The notes beneath the pieces are model-generated. The model had not been told where the DNA came from. It ran no database searches and saw only the letters and a program-made list of their open reading frames with translations. Made by a program: the position numbers and the translations under genes. From Xylona heveae TC161 (Eukaryota > Ascomycota > Xylonomycetes > Xylonales > Xylonaceae), in the NCBI RefSeq assembly GCF_001619985.1, contig NW_017264193.1, forward strand, positions 1,927,726-1,991,725: a stretch of DNA of 64,000 nt. The letters run 5' to 3'. Every line of letters begins with the position of its first letter. Position 1 is the stretch's first letter. Of this stretch, positions 46,164 through 59,648 are shown piece by piece.

Positions 46164-47880
46164 CAGAAAATGAAAATCATCAATCAAAATCATGACTGAG
46201 TTAGGAATCTTAGACGACCACCAATTTATAACGGCTGCTTGACAGCTCTAACAGCTTGATTATTGCAAAGACCCCAAGAGCATTTTGCAATACAATTTAA
46301 CTACATGGTACCGGCAAGACTGCGGCTACCAAGTAAACGCCGCAAAAGGCGAAAGTGCTTACTCGCACCACCTTGAGACGCAGGCTGGCTCTACTCAAGG
46401 CGGAATAGAAGGCACATACATGGATTGGGAGAGTCAGCTTATTAAAGTGAAGAGTTGATGATGGGAGAAACATGATTGGATCCTTGGAAAGCGGGTGACC
46501 TTAATGAACCCTCCTTTCCCCACCGAAAGAAGTCGCATTTTGGACCATCCCTACTCCGTATATGGAAGCGAAGGGGATTGAATCACAGCAATGTGACGTA
46601 AGTTGCTGAATTATGAAAGAAACAGACTGCTCGCCATATAGCACAAAAAATATTTGAGTCGCGCCAACTTTGAATAAAACCAATATACGCCTGGAAGTGT
46701 ATAATCAGGCAATAGGAGAGTACTTGAGATTCAAGGCTAGTCGTGTATTGAGTGCGAACCGACAACAAAAGAGTAGGATTTTTGTATCAAGTACTCAGTA
46801 CGTACATTCCACGCTGCCTTGGATGAAGTCAAGCTCAAAGGGCGATTCCGCCAGCCTTGATTAGTCATCATCACAAGTAGCGTCAACAAAGTGAAGTATC
46901 GAAAAGGTGAAGGAGAAGATGATAGTTGGTGCGATAGTGGATGACAAGACTACCTTATTTAACATATGAATGTTTCCCCAATTTGAAGGGCACATGATTC
47001 CAAGCCTCGTTTCTCTTCCTTTTAATGTTAATAATAATGAAAGAAAATGATGATGAGCTTTAGTCAAAGTCGATGGGACTACTGTGCCGCTTTCTCCACG
47101 GCGCACGCGAGCTGTCGGTCATTGCGCGCCAATCACAATCCATGCCCTCTCAGCGTCATTCTTTTGGAGACCTTGCCGGGCCTCCGAAATTTCCGAAGGG
47201 ATGAGAGTTTCGATGGATGGTCGTGCGAGCGAGGCATTATTATTCCTTATTAGTTCCGGCCGGGAACCCTACGGCACGATCAAAAGATATACTTTATTGG
47301 CGGGAGAAGCTGTGAAAATAAGTAGATAAAGGTAGTAATAATCCAATACATTACCAGACATGAGCCCCCAGTGCTTATATTTTGACTGTATGCGGAGAAG
47401 AGGTGTCAGCTCTGATTAAAACACCCCACCTTCATTGATCGATAGACTTGATCTTTTCTTCCTCCACTCACTCCTTCTCTTGTCGCCTTTCCACTTTTCT
47501 TCATATTGTTATAGTATATTTATCCGGGGGGCGATCATATCTTGTGTGGTAATTTGTATGACCCCTGCCCCTGGGAAAGGTAGAAAAACATTCCTTCGCT
47601 TGCTCTCACTAAAATTATACTGGGCGATCATAGTGACGGAATAATACCCGTTTGGACCAGGCTCTGAAATTATACAGTATTCCACGTCAAATCTTTCCAC
47701 TATAGATGGTCAAGAGGCGGACGAAGTCGGGAAGTTGCTGCAACGGAACAATGGAATAATACGGAAAAAACAAACCGAAAAGGATCCTGCCGTGGGGTTT
47801 ATTTCCAGCCCTTGATCCCTAGAGTACATGCGTCGTGATCCTGCGCGTCGGTGCTGGTATCCGACCCTTCTCGAGGGATC
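46164..47880. other. Intergenic region upstream of FMP27
   Basis: About 1.7 kb with no supported gene; open frames are short and motif-free. It contains the FMP27 promoter at its right end. Confidence 0.4.
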
Positions 47881-50800
47881 ATGGCAGCGTTCAGCCCCAC
47901 CTTTGTGCTGGGCGTGTGCATTCTGCTCTATCTGGCATCCTTCGTCGTCTTTGCCATTGTACGAATCGTCACCGGTGTCTCCATTCAACGAATCGGTTAT
48001 TTCTCTCTGCGGCGAATAGCATACACTCCTAGAGATGGCGTTCAGATCGAGCTCCGTGGGCTCGGGCTCGTGCTGCATCGACCTACGTTTGCTCAACCAA
48101 CCTGGCTTAGTGTCGTGCTGGAAGAGCTGCAGGTGACGATTGATCTGACGGCTCTCGGCGGTCAATCAGACGGCGATGCCGTGCTCAAGCAAAATGCCGC
48201 TTTCGACAATGCCGATGGTCCCTCGTGTGCCATCGACCCCTCCGAAAGCCATGAAGCATCGCTCCGGTCGGCGCAGGCCGAGCTTCGTGTGAACCAGGTT
48301 TTGAAACGGCTGGGAGAGATTAAGGACAAGATCAAGCGATTACATCGAAAATTACACTTGCTGCGGATGGTGGACCTCGTTGCGACCAATTCGTCCTGCG
48401 CCATTGTCGACGTCGGATGCGTTGAGGTGGGAAATCTCACGGTTGCGGTTGAGACAAGGAGTAAAATGGTGGAAAGGAGTCGCCTTTTTCAGCATCAACG
48501 AGCGCCTTCCAAGGGACAGAAGCCTGCTGAATGGATGTTCTCTGTACGTCGTGTGCTCTTCACCCCGTACGGAAAAGAGTCCCTTGAAGTCCTTGATCAT
48601 TGCACCCTCAACATCTACGGCCTCCTTTACCAACACCTCGACGGACTGCGCGATGCCTGCATTGCTCTGAAACTCGGCCGAGTCCACATCCCATATGACG
48701 ACCTCGTAACATGCCGAAATCGTTACCGTCGCTGTCGCTATGCATATCGAAGATCGCATGGCCCGGAGGAAATGGAGGAGATCTCTTTGACGGATGTCAT
48801 GGAGGAGTGGAACATTCCTGGGAGCCGCGAGGAAAAGATTGTGCAGACAGTCTCCGAGTCAAAGGAATTTGCAAGCTCCATACTACGTGGCATCGAAGAG
48901 ATTCAATTTGCCGTCAGCTTCGTGGGAATGTCCAAGTCGATAAGGTCTCTACAGCCTTCCGGTTCACCGCTCCGATTGAATATGGCCATGAAAGAAGTAG
49001 GAATAGATCTTCACCGCTTAGACCAGGGCAGCCCGAGCCATCGCATGTATTTTGCTCCAGGCGATGTGGCGCACCAAGCCCTGGTGGCCGCCATTTCCAT
49101 CTCCATCGGCGTGGATGACGGCCAAGGGTTGCCCGAAAAGCTTGTCTATATTCCCATGGCCACGACGACTATCAAGACTACTCTCCCATCCAAGTCCGTG
49201 CAAGTCGAGAGGGAGAAGGATGTTGCAGAACGAAATCGAAACATTCTCTTCGCCAACCTAATTGTGACCTCTCCTTCAATCGATTTGGATCCGAAGCACG
49301 TCCCTCTAATCTACGCCCTCTGCCAGCCGCGGCCACAACCTGTTGGAGTGCCGCCGCCGCAGTCAAGGAACCATCACCTTATATCTCGCCTTCTCCCAAA
49401 AGCTAGTGTCAAGATTTCTGTGCACGAGCCCGTGGTACGGGTTTCACTTCCGCCGGCGGCCCGCGAGAAGAGGGGCGGCGATGACTTTGACCTGCTCATC
49501 TCCGCAATATCGTCGGTGTCCTTTGACCTCGAATCAATCCATTCCGCTGAAGGCGAGCTTCACTATTCCTTGGCGTCTACCCTTCGCATTGCATCACACC
49601 AATTCTATTATCAAACTGCTGCCGGTGAGAAATATGATGTGCTTTCGATGGACAGCATGGACTTCAAGATGCAATTGAGTGCTTCTCCGGAAATTTACGT
49701 CGTTGCATCTGGACATTTCCAAACACTTTCTGTTCACTTTGTCCGTCCCGAGATCACGGCTGGAGTTCGTCAAATTGTGCGACAGCTGCGGCGGGATGTC
49801 AGAACTGAAAAGATGAAAGCTCGCAAGACAAAGAGTCAACCCAACTTCCTTAGAAGGCTACCTCCATGGCTCCTTCACTTTAGCTTGCAAGGTTCGGATT
49901 TCGGGCTGGAAGTTGCTGGCGTTGACCAAGAGATATCCGAGAATGCTCGCGGCGTTGCTATTCAGCTGGAATCTTGGACCGCAGAGTATAAAGCACAAAA
50001 GGACAGCACGCCGAGCAAGAGATCTACCAGGCGACGAACATCAAGTCGATCTCTGCATCCTGACGAAGTTCTCGTGAAACCTGGCGCCTCCCCTCTCGAC
50101 CCGAAACGTCAGCGAGACCCGACTAATGGGAGAAGATTGGCTTTTCATGTACGCGGACTTGAAGGATTTGTTGTTGAATCAATTGAAGCCTGGGAACAGG
50201 ATGCATTTTTATCTATTCCTAGATTTGAAGTCGCCTTAACTGCGTCTGCTGATTCGATGGGGCCAGTATTTCACATCAATTCACATGCCAGGTTCATTTC
50301 CCTGCAGTATTCTCTCTATCGGCACTACGCTATCGGGGTTGCTGCTATGGTTCTTCGAAAAGTCTTTTTTCCAAAATCAAAGGATCGCGACGGGATGAGG
50401 CAATCCGAACAAACTCCATCGGATGATCATTTGAAACCTGCTCGCGAAGCCTCGACGGCTGAACTCGCTCCGGAATCTCCTCCCGAGTTTATTCTTGTGG
50501 ACATCAAAGCAGCATTTTTGCAGATCAAAGCTACCATGCCTGCAGATCCTCCAATGCTTCTTCAGATGTACCATCTTGAAATGGGCCGCCATCGCTGGAG
50601 CGATTCCTTCCTAAAAGCCCGCCTCATTCGGCTTTGTGCAGAAGCTCCCAAAGTCAAAGGCACGTGGGCACGGCTTTTCAGCCTGAAGAATTCTCGCATG
50701 GACCTCCGCGAGAACCGTGAAAAGCAAGGCTCAAAAACAACCAAGGAGAGATCAATCGATATGTCCATGGATGGCATCAGACTTGGCGTCCCTCACCAAC

Positions 50801-53800
50801 TTATCCTTCACAAAGTATTCGATAATTTTGTCAATGTCACCAAAGCAATTGAGCAGCTGCACCATCGCTTTAAGACAGAAACAAACGAATATATTCTTGA
50901 AAAGCATCCTCAGAAACCTCGAAGACTTCCAAAAATTTCCGTACGCTCCAAGCTCCTTTTATTTTTATTGGAAGACGGCGCCTTTGAATGGAAGCTTGGA
51001 AATATCTATCGAATGGGCTTGATTGAGCAAAAGCAAAGACAAGCTCGAGAAGAAGCCTTTAAAGCTAAAGTAAAGCATTTGCAAGACCGAGATCAACAAA
51101 GAAGTTCTTCTAGATTTCGACCTCGTGCGGAAAATCAACAGTCGGGAGAAAAGGATACAGCAAAGGATACAGAGGGTAGGAGCAGGGAACGGGGTCGAAG
51201 CGATCCTCGGTCCGCCTTCAGCAGCAAGAAGATGCGTTACAATCCAGAGGGAACATGCGGATTGAGTGATACATCCCGTGTCACGGTCAAGGAAGCATGG
51301 TATCGACTACAACAGCATAATTCGGCGAGCTGGAAGAAGCGCATTGACGGAGCCATGCAATTCCAGAACCGAGCAATGAGAGAAATACGTCAGACATTTT
51401 GGGGCTTAGATGAGGTGCCAAATGATGTAGAGGACACGGAAAGGATTTTGGCAATTCCCGACCGGCCTGGATTAATGGCCACCCTCGTTCATAACCTCCA
51501 CATTCTTATCGACAAACCATCATTCCCCCTGGAGGAGTATCCGGAATTTCTTCATAGGGTTGGGAAAGGGATGCCTCGCGACATGCAATATTCCCTTCTC
51601 CTGCCAATGAATGTCCAAATCAGCATGGGTGAGGTCCGTTCGACGCTCCGAGATTATCCGCTGCCGTTACTGCATGTTCCCGGATTACGATTAGACCAAT
51701 CGCCACGCCTCCCGAGCTTGTCATTGTCAACAGACTTTGTTATCGCTGAAGAATTTCGAGACGCAGAGTCAACGAGGCATGTCAGGGTAGAGATTGTGCC
51801 GCCAGAAAAAGTCAAACCTGCCTCAAACCGGAGAGGATTTGCCATCGATGTTCGGAGGACTGTATCACCGGTCAAGACGTACTCGGATGTCAACATCGAT
51901 ATTAACACCGCGTACGCGACGAAAATTACTTGGGGTACATCCTATCAACCGGCGATTCAGGACATGATGATGACGATCGAGGGATTCACCAAACCACAGA
52001 TTGATCCCTCTGACCGTGTTGGCTTTTGGGACAAGCTACGTCTTAACACGCACTCTCGCATCAAGGTCAACTGGAAAGGAGATGGAGATGTCCACTTAAT
52101 GCTAAAAGGTAGCTCTGCTTGGTCCTTGTTGCCTGTCAAAAAAGATTGTTGCATGCTGACAATGACTTGATAGGTTCTCGTGACCCTTATGTTGTCACGG
52201 GCCACGGTACTGGCTTTGTTATGTGCTGGCGAAATGACGTGAAATGGAACATTGCTCAGGATGAAGATCCAAGAAAATTCATGACTGTAGACAGTGGAGA
52301 ATACGTGCTTGCGATTCCCGACTTTAGTCACCATGCTCGCCAAGCTCTGGAGTACTCGGGTCATGATTCAGAGAGCGTGTCATCGGATAGCAGTCATAAG
52401 AATAGGGCCTTGTTTCGAAAGGTTATTATGAAGCTATCGGGCAACGTGCGGTGGCTCGCAGGTCTAGTTTTCGAGCAAAACCTCGAAAATGGCCAGCGTT
52501 CTTTCGAATTTAAACCTCATTATGATGTGATCCTCAAAAATCCAGAGTTTGCCAAGGCTCCAGAAGGACAGGTAGGCCATTTTGCTCTCGGAACATCTTC
52601 TTGCAAAACATCCGCTCACTGTATTCGATTAGGTTTATGACGCCATGAGAGGATTTCGAAGTCATCACTTGCACCTGTCTATTGCAGTTGTAGCGCCTCT
52701 CGATCGGGACTGGTCAGTGAACAATCTCAAACCGTCATCGAGTTATAATACTGTGCATCTCTCGCCTCGATTTTTCACGCATTTCTTCAACTGGTGGTCA
52801 TTGTTCTCAGGAGCCATGTCTTTGCCAATCCGGCAAGGCAAGCTTTGGCCTGGCATTGACAAATCAAGCAAGAAATTCGGCCGTCATTTGGCCACCATTA
52901 AATATAACTTACTTTTATCGCCCCTCTTCATCAGCCACATCTACAAGCACAAGGATGCGGAGGATTACAGCGAAGACGCCGTTGCGGCGACAGGGTTGAA
53001 GCTACGCTTGGACAGCTTTATGCTTGATTTGCATCAACGCCGAGAAGAATTTGCCCCCAAAGCAAAGGGACGCAAAAAGGGTCCCAAAACTAGTGGAATG
53101 AGAATCAACCAAGCCCAGCTGGATTTCATCGCAGCCGACTTTCGAGCAGTCTCTGCGAACATTACTGGTACTCGACAAGAGGACCTCAAGCATGCAACGG
53201 AGGAAACACTAGCCTCTTACCAGGAGCTGGTACCATCTGTTGACATGTCGCGCTTTCAAATTCCCGACAATGACTTCTCCTGGATCGATATGGATGATTT
53301 CGTTGAGCTAGACTGGATCTTACCAGCCGAAGCTAATCCCGAAACAAAGATTATGCCTCTTGCGTTCACACCGCGTTTTACATATTTCCGGCAAACAGAT
53401 CATTTGGGCTCTGGGTCTGAAGACACTACGAGATTCAGCCCCTTTGGCAATGAGCCAACCCATTACTGTGTCATGTCTAATGAAAATGATCCTCGCAGAG
53501 TTCAATGTGATTTGATCAAAGAGCGGCTCGAAAATATTGATCAGCAAATGGAAAGTAATCAAAGATCGATGGGAGAAATGGAGCTGAGGGTGATTAGAGA
53601 CGAGAAACGCAATGATGCGGATGCGCATCATGAACTTCGAACACTCCAAGAGCACGATCAGGAGCTTCGTTCAAGGAGGGAATTTCTAAAAGGGCTGCTA
53701 GGACGCCATCAACAGATTCTGAAGGCGAATACTGCTGTGAATGGAAATAGTACAACGGATGAGGCGGGATCCAATTCAGATGCCGACCCTACTAGTGGTT

Positions 53801-56800
53801 CGACTAATGACACGTCTGACGCCGCAGATGCAAATCTGGAACAGGAGCCCCTTTCTGAATACGCCAGCGACTTCAATAACAGGTTTTTGATCCACAATAT
53901 TCAGCTAAAGTGGAATAATCCTCTCCGCGATATCATCATGCGCTACATTCATCAAGTCAGCCAACGACGTGGCTTTGTCTATTACATGTCGCGGAAAGCT
54001 GTCAAATTCATCATCGACATTGTTGAAGAGCAGAATCGGGCCAAGGAGAACGGCGTGAAACCGTCAAACGCGTCGAATGTCTCGTCCAACCCTCAGTGTC
54101 CAAACTGCAATGTGGACGAAGAAGATGCGGCAAGCATTGAAGATCGCATCCAGCAGCTTCTGGACGATGCGAACAAATTTGTCGATGCCGATGATCCAGA
54201 ATCCCATGAAGCTGGCAGAAAGCCTAGCGCCGACGATGCAGATGAGATTTCGAAAGAGTTCACGTCTCAGAACAGTTACCATATCCGCCTTGTTGCTCCA
54301 CAAGTCCAGCTGCAAAGCGACAAGAATACAAATGCAGCGGTCCTGGTCACTGCAAAGAGCATGCAGCTCAAGGTAGTTCAAATTATGGACAAGGACCGTG
54401 TAACAGATAACATTAGCGGTCTGGTCCAGCGCCGTTTCAAGGCCGATGCTGAGGCAGTTCAATTTTTCGTTACTCTGCAGAAAGACTTTTCTACCTTGAA
54501 TCTTCACATGTATTCTGGTCGGCGGTATGGCACAACTCCTAGTTCCTTCTGGCCCCCGTGGGTACCACTGGAGGTTATGTTTGATTTCCGATCCAATCCA
54601 TATGGCTTTTCGCGTGTTGTACAAAAGACCTCTGCCAGTCTGAGGTACGAAAAATTTAACACTCTCCGATTGAAGTATAACGACGAGGTATCAAAGGGGC
54701 AGCTTGGCCGGGGCGATATGCCTGAGCAGCTTCAAAGTCGCCTAGACCATCTGTGGATTGAGTTTCCCCACATTAGGGCGATTTGTGACTCCTCACAATA
54801 TTATGCGATCTATATTATTGTCCTTGACCTTCTTCTGTACAGCGAACCGTTGGAGAAGGTGCGAAGCGAAAGGCTGGAGAAGATTATGCTTGCCTCCGAC
54901 TTCAGTGATTTACGAGGAGCGCCAGAGTTGATTATCTGTCTTCAAGAACGAATTCGCCGCCTCGAGGAGATCAAACTGCATTTCCAATTAAACGCTCGGT
55001 ATTTGGACCGACAAGGTTGGCAGGATCGAGTTGCACTTGAGCAAGACTTGACCAATTGCGAAGATGAACTATTCTTTATGATGAAAGCCATTACCACTTC
55101 TCAGCGCAGGACCGAAGGCTTCCAAGATAATGAGACAAATACATTGTTGAGGTGGAATCTTTCTGCGACTGAGATTGTCTGGCATCTGATGCGAGAGCAA
55201 AATGAGCCGTTGATGGAATTTCAACTCAAGAATGCTGCGTACGACCGCATGGATAATAGCGATGGGTCAAATTACAATTCAGTCGAAGTTGGTGAGATTC
55301 TAGGGCTTAATCTGCTCCCTGATGCCGTTTATCCAGAAATGATTGGTCCCTATTTTGACGAGAGCGCCAAAGCTTTCGCCGAGGGGCGAGAAGCAAAAAT
55401 GCTGCGGGTATACTGGTATATGCTAGAAGCAATTGCAGGCATTCCAGTTATGGATCAGTTCGAAGTCAACCTTTTCCCGATGAAAATCCAGCTTGAGCGT
55501 GAAGTTGGCAAGCGGCTTTTTGAGTACATTTTCCCGGGCGTCGGCTCAAATGCCTTTGATAATGGCAATTTCTCCCCTTTTATGGTCAAGCACATGCAGC
55601 CTGTCACGGAGGAGAAGGAAGACTTTCAGCGGCATGCCTCGGGCGACAGTATAGAACCATCAACTAGCGGCGTTAATGGACAGGACAACCACGATGGGGA
55701 TTCTTCGGACCAAAAGACCGATTCAAGCTCACTGGCGGTGCGACTCAAGCCTACACTAACGTTACCGGACCGGCGACCTCGGTCGTCGCACAAGCAGACT
55801 GGTCCAGCAGGAGGAGCACATCATTTCCGACTGTTCCAGCATCAAGATAAGTCCCAGTCGGGAACCCGGCTGCCAATCCCGCGATCGATCAACAAGCAGA
55901 GCTCGACAGATAGCCTTCGCAAAGCATTTAAAAAGCCAGAACGATCCATGACGAATAATTCGACACACAATGCGAATGGTAGCGCCGAACGTCCAAAGCG
56001 CTTCCCACTGCAGCGGAACCACAGCAACGAAAAGCAAGCTCGAGAAAAACGCCGAGCATCTGATGATCTCAGTCAGATGATGGCACGTGCGTCCAACTAT
56101 ATGACGTTGGCATACGTCAAAATTCCGAGTGTTGTTCTTTGTTTAAGTTACAAGGGCCGCGGCGAACGCAACATTGAGGACGTTCACGATTTTGTGTTCC
56201 GACTGCCCACGATAGAGTACCGCAACAAAACGTGGTCTAATCTTGATCTGGCGCTTCATCTGAAGAAGGATGTTATTCGGGCTTTAATCTCTCATACGGG
56301 AGCCATCATTGGCAATAAGTTGTCTCATCATCGGCCGAACAAGGTTCAGCAGAATCGTCTTCGGGAGCTTGTCAGTTCGTCCGTTATGCTTCCTTTGCCC
56401 GACCATGGCCAAGGGGGCAGCGATTCGAGTAGCATGCGTGAGGGCGACGATCGAGATCTGTCGCCCAACCCTTCTGGGTCTCGACCGGCTCTTATGAATC
56501 GGTCGGAATCGTTTGCGTCAACGACATCGGCTGGAGGACGCAGCAGTGTTTTCGCCTCAGAGCCGCCATCGGCGCCGGGGTCTATCATGGAAGATGACGA
56601 GCATGAGGTGAGTGTTTCCCGACCAAGATTTTGCAATCGGAAATTTTATTGATGATTTTTTTTTAGCAGCCTGATCATCATCATCATCATAAGTCTCCTT
56701 CCTTTTCAACTCCACTTGGTCGCCACATAACCACTCTCAGCCAGTTGGCTCGTCAGAGAGGTTTGCCCCCGGAAGAGTCTGAAGAAAGGTAAGACAAAGT

Positions 56801-56907
56801 GTCATGGCCTCGTTTTAGATGTTTATTTGTCTGACAGACTTTGAAGCAGTTTTCGCCGCAAAGGAAAATTGCTTCTAGGCAAGAAGCTCCTCGGAAATTC
56901 CGAGTAA
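47881..56907 (+). CDS. FMP27: Bridge-like lipid transfer protein Fmp27 (BLTP2/Hobbit/SABRE family)
   Basis: Exons 47881-52108, 52174-52571, 52633-56607, 56667-56788 and 56847-56907, 2927 aa (yeast Fmp27 2628). These very long proteins form a hydrophobic groove of repeating beta-groove modules that carries lipid between the ER and the plasma membrane. The N-terminus has the single ER anchor (VLGVCILLYLASFVVFAIVR). Family landmarks include ITWGTSYQPAIQDMMMTIEG, HSRIKVNWKGDGDVHLMLKGS, GYVLAIPDF-like GEYVLAIPDFS and, in exon 3, YVKIPSVVLCLSYKGRGERN followed by FVFRLPTIEYRNKTWSNLDL near the end. A five-His run opens exon 4. The ATG at 47881 was chosen because it places the TM segment at residues 8-30. 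Confidence 0.95.
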
Positions 56908-58612
56908 TATGCATCAAGGATTCTGACTCCTCTGTCAACCTAATGTACATTCACTCATGGCCAAACCTTGGCGTCTTTTTCGGTCCTCTTGACACTGTTA
57001 TTTGATTTCATATAATAACGATTCCCCAGCAAGCTCTTTCTTTTAATTGAGGGGTTGGCGTTGTATATTTTCATTCTACCGCGGGCGAGCCGACTTTAAT
57101 CGAGTCGCAAAGTTTATTTCTGCTTTCCGTCTTTATCATGGTACGTTCACGTTCAACGATCCCAGCTTTTTGGGACTGTCATCTCTTGTCCGGAGAGCGG
57201 CGACAGTTCCTGGATATGGGTATTATTTGTGCACCAGGCGTATGATATACAGGGCCTTTATACTTGTCGCTTTACGGAGGTATACCTTGGTATGTTTTTT
57301 TTTTTTTTTAATTGTCGTGTTTTCCCTCATAAACAAAGAGGAGGATTTTCAGATTAGTGTATTTGTATGTGCTGTACAGGACTGGTATATAATGTATTGC
57401 TACACACTGTATATATAAAAGATATGTACCTTATTAAGAGATACAGTCTCTGGTATTGACAAGCTAAATATGTGTCCATCTCTTTCTGCAGTTTATTGTC
57501 TGTTGTAATGCTTTTGAAATTGTCTATGGACTTTGGTGCTAGATGAATCCCACCATGGCTTTCTTTGGACTTTGACGTACTCCCGAATCAATGGTGAAGG
57601 GTTCGCTGTAAACAGTATGCCAAAACGGAAAGGCAACTCCACGTGATCCCTTGGTAAGCCAGTCATTAGACAGCTAATCTATCTGAGTAGGAGATGACCG
57701 ATACGTCATACCTGATTGCTACGGAGCAACCCACCTGAAAACATAAGGTAAGGTAGTTAACTATAGCCAGAGTACATACGGTCCCGCTAACCCCGAACCA
57801 GCCAAACGACAGGACTACCAATGCTTTTCCCCGCTTCCCCACACACTTAACTACGCTTAGTCATTAGTCTTATTGGGGTTCAATGTGGGGAAGACCGAGG
57901 ATCCCGAGGACGTTGAAAGGCTGACAGTCCCGTAAGCCTCCATCCCCCCGCGCCTCTAAACGCCCCTCTCGTCATTGTACTTACCGTGTATCATGTATAA
58001 GAAACCTTAGGTAGGGAGGTAGGAGGTAGGTTGTCCAACGGCTGAACTTGTACGAAGTATTGTCTGCTGTAATAATCCCGTGCAGAGACTTGGAGAATCT
58101 CACCCCGTTGTCTGGTTTGTCTGATTTGTCTGATTTGTCTGGTTTGTCGACTCCCGCAACTACCTACCGAATCCTCCAAAGAGGCCTCTGCTACTCCGTA
58201 TAGTAAGGTAACTTTAGCCCTAGCTTACTGCACCTAAACCCCGTAATCTACCCCGGAGAGCGCTCCTCCGACCCCAAACTCCCCTCCTTCGTCTCTGTCA
58301 CCTTCAACCCGTCGTCAGCCCTCGGCTTCCTCTTCTTCTTCTGCTTCATCATCGTCGTCGTCGCAGACTCGCATCGCATCCCAACGCACTTTTTATATTT
58401 GCGTTGCTCGCTCTGCTCGGGGGCTTTGGTTATAAGAGACACCAGCCAGAAAGATCAGCGAGGAATAGACGTCAAGTCAAACTTGCCCTCCAGTTCGATT
58501 CGTCGAGCATTAAGACAGACGCACGGAAAATACGAAAGAGGCTCACGGACGAGTGACCGCCAACGGTTAAACAAAAAACCAAAAAAGCAAAAAGAAAAAA
58601 GGAAATATCAAA
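56908..58612. other. Intergenic region between FMP27 and a small membrane protein gene
   Basis: About 1.7 kb: the FMP27 3' flank (T-run 57297-57310) and the promoter/5' UTR of the next gene. A short TTTGTCTGR tandem repeat lies at 58108-58150. No other gene seen. Confidence 0.45.
58108..58150. repeat. 9-bp tandem repeat TTTGTCTGR
   Basis: Four to five nearly identical 9-base units, ending TTTGTCGAC. Confidence 0.75.
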
Positions 58613-58945
58613 ATGTCTACAGGAGGAGGATACGTTCCCCCGCCCTCAGTGGGCCATGAAATTGGCGTCATGTTTGGCTTTCTCGGTGCGTTTTTTTCCT
58701 TCCTCTTCTCTTCCCCTCCTTTATTTTCTTCACCATCTTTTAAGGTCTACATACTTCAACACGTATAATACGATGATTACTGACTTTTTGAAGGAGCCAT
58801 GGCTCTATCCATGGGCCTGTACGCAGTGGTATGGAACATGGGCCAGAAACGCAGTGCCGCCAAGGAGCTCGAGCGCCGCAAGTTACTCACCGAAAAGGGC
58901 ATCGGTACGCACTTGGACGCGCCGCAGATGTCGACATCGGCGTAG
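58613..58945 (+). CDS. 74-aa single-pass membrane protein
   Basis: Exons 58613-58685 and 58794-58945; 74 aa. Begins MSTGGGYVPPPSVGHEIG, then one TM helix across the splice junction (VMFGFLGAMALSMGLYAVVW), then a charged tail NMGQKRSAAKELERRKLLTE and a polar end. Good ATG context (ATATCAAAATGTC), and codons look like those of an expressed gene. Tiny N-out/C-in type membrane proteins of this build are often mitochondrial or ER complex subunits; the family was not recognised. Absent as one open frame because of the intron. Confidence 0.8.
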
Positions 58946-59648
58946 TCGGACAATGGTCGTAATATGGGTCGATATAGCCAAGCCATACGTCAAGCGAGTT
59001 ACGGGGTGATAGCAAGTCTAGGCTTGGAGCTCCCGAGATAGTATGCTTCGAATGTGTTGACTGTCATGTCGATTTGTCCTTTGCGTATGTTTATCAATGT
59101 TCTTTGTATGTGGAGTTATTCCCTTTCTCTCTCTATGTGGGTTTTTGTTAGTAGTTTCGGGTTTGCTTGTCATGTTTCATTTGAGATTCCAGGTTTGGTG
59201 TACCGCTTGACGAATGAAATACGCATGCGATGTACTGCGGATTCTATGGGTACTAGGTCTGGGTTATCTAAGTAAATTGAATTGTTACGGTTTTATTTCT
59301 CCTCATTGTAGATGGAAACGTTGTGATTTATGAATCATGTCAATGTCTTTATTAATATGATCCAATGCAGTTCAAGTATCTCGTGGTATAACTGTACATG
59401 AGGCTCGCCGCTTGAATGAATACGATGTTCGATAGATGCAATGTGTAGGGTATCTCCTCCTCCTTTCTTCACATGAGAACGAGACCACAAAAACAGTTAT
59501 CTTGGGGGAAAGTGACCATATGTGGTCATGATATGAAGGAGGATATATATAGCGGGAGCGGGGGATGATGAAAATGAAAAGAAAAGAATAAATAAAATGA
59601 AAATGCAAATACTAAAAAATGAAGATAACAGAAATAATAATAGAGGGA
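58946..59648. other. Convergent intergenic region
   Basis: About 700 bp between the 3' ends of the small membrane protein gene and the fluoride exporter gene. AT-rich at 59560-59640; no gene seen. Confidence 0.45.
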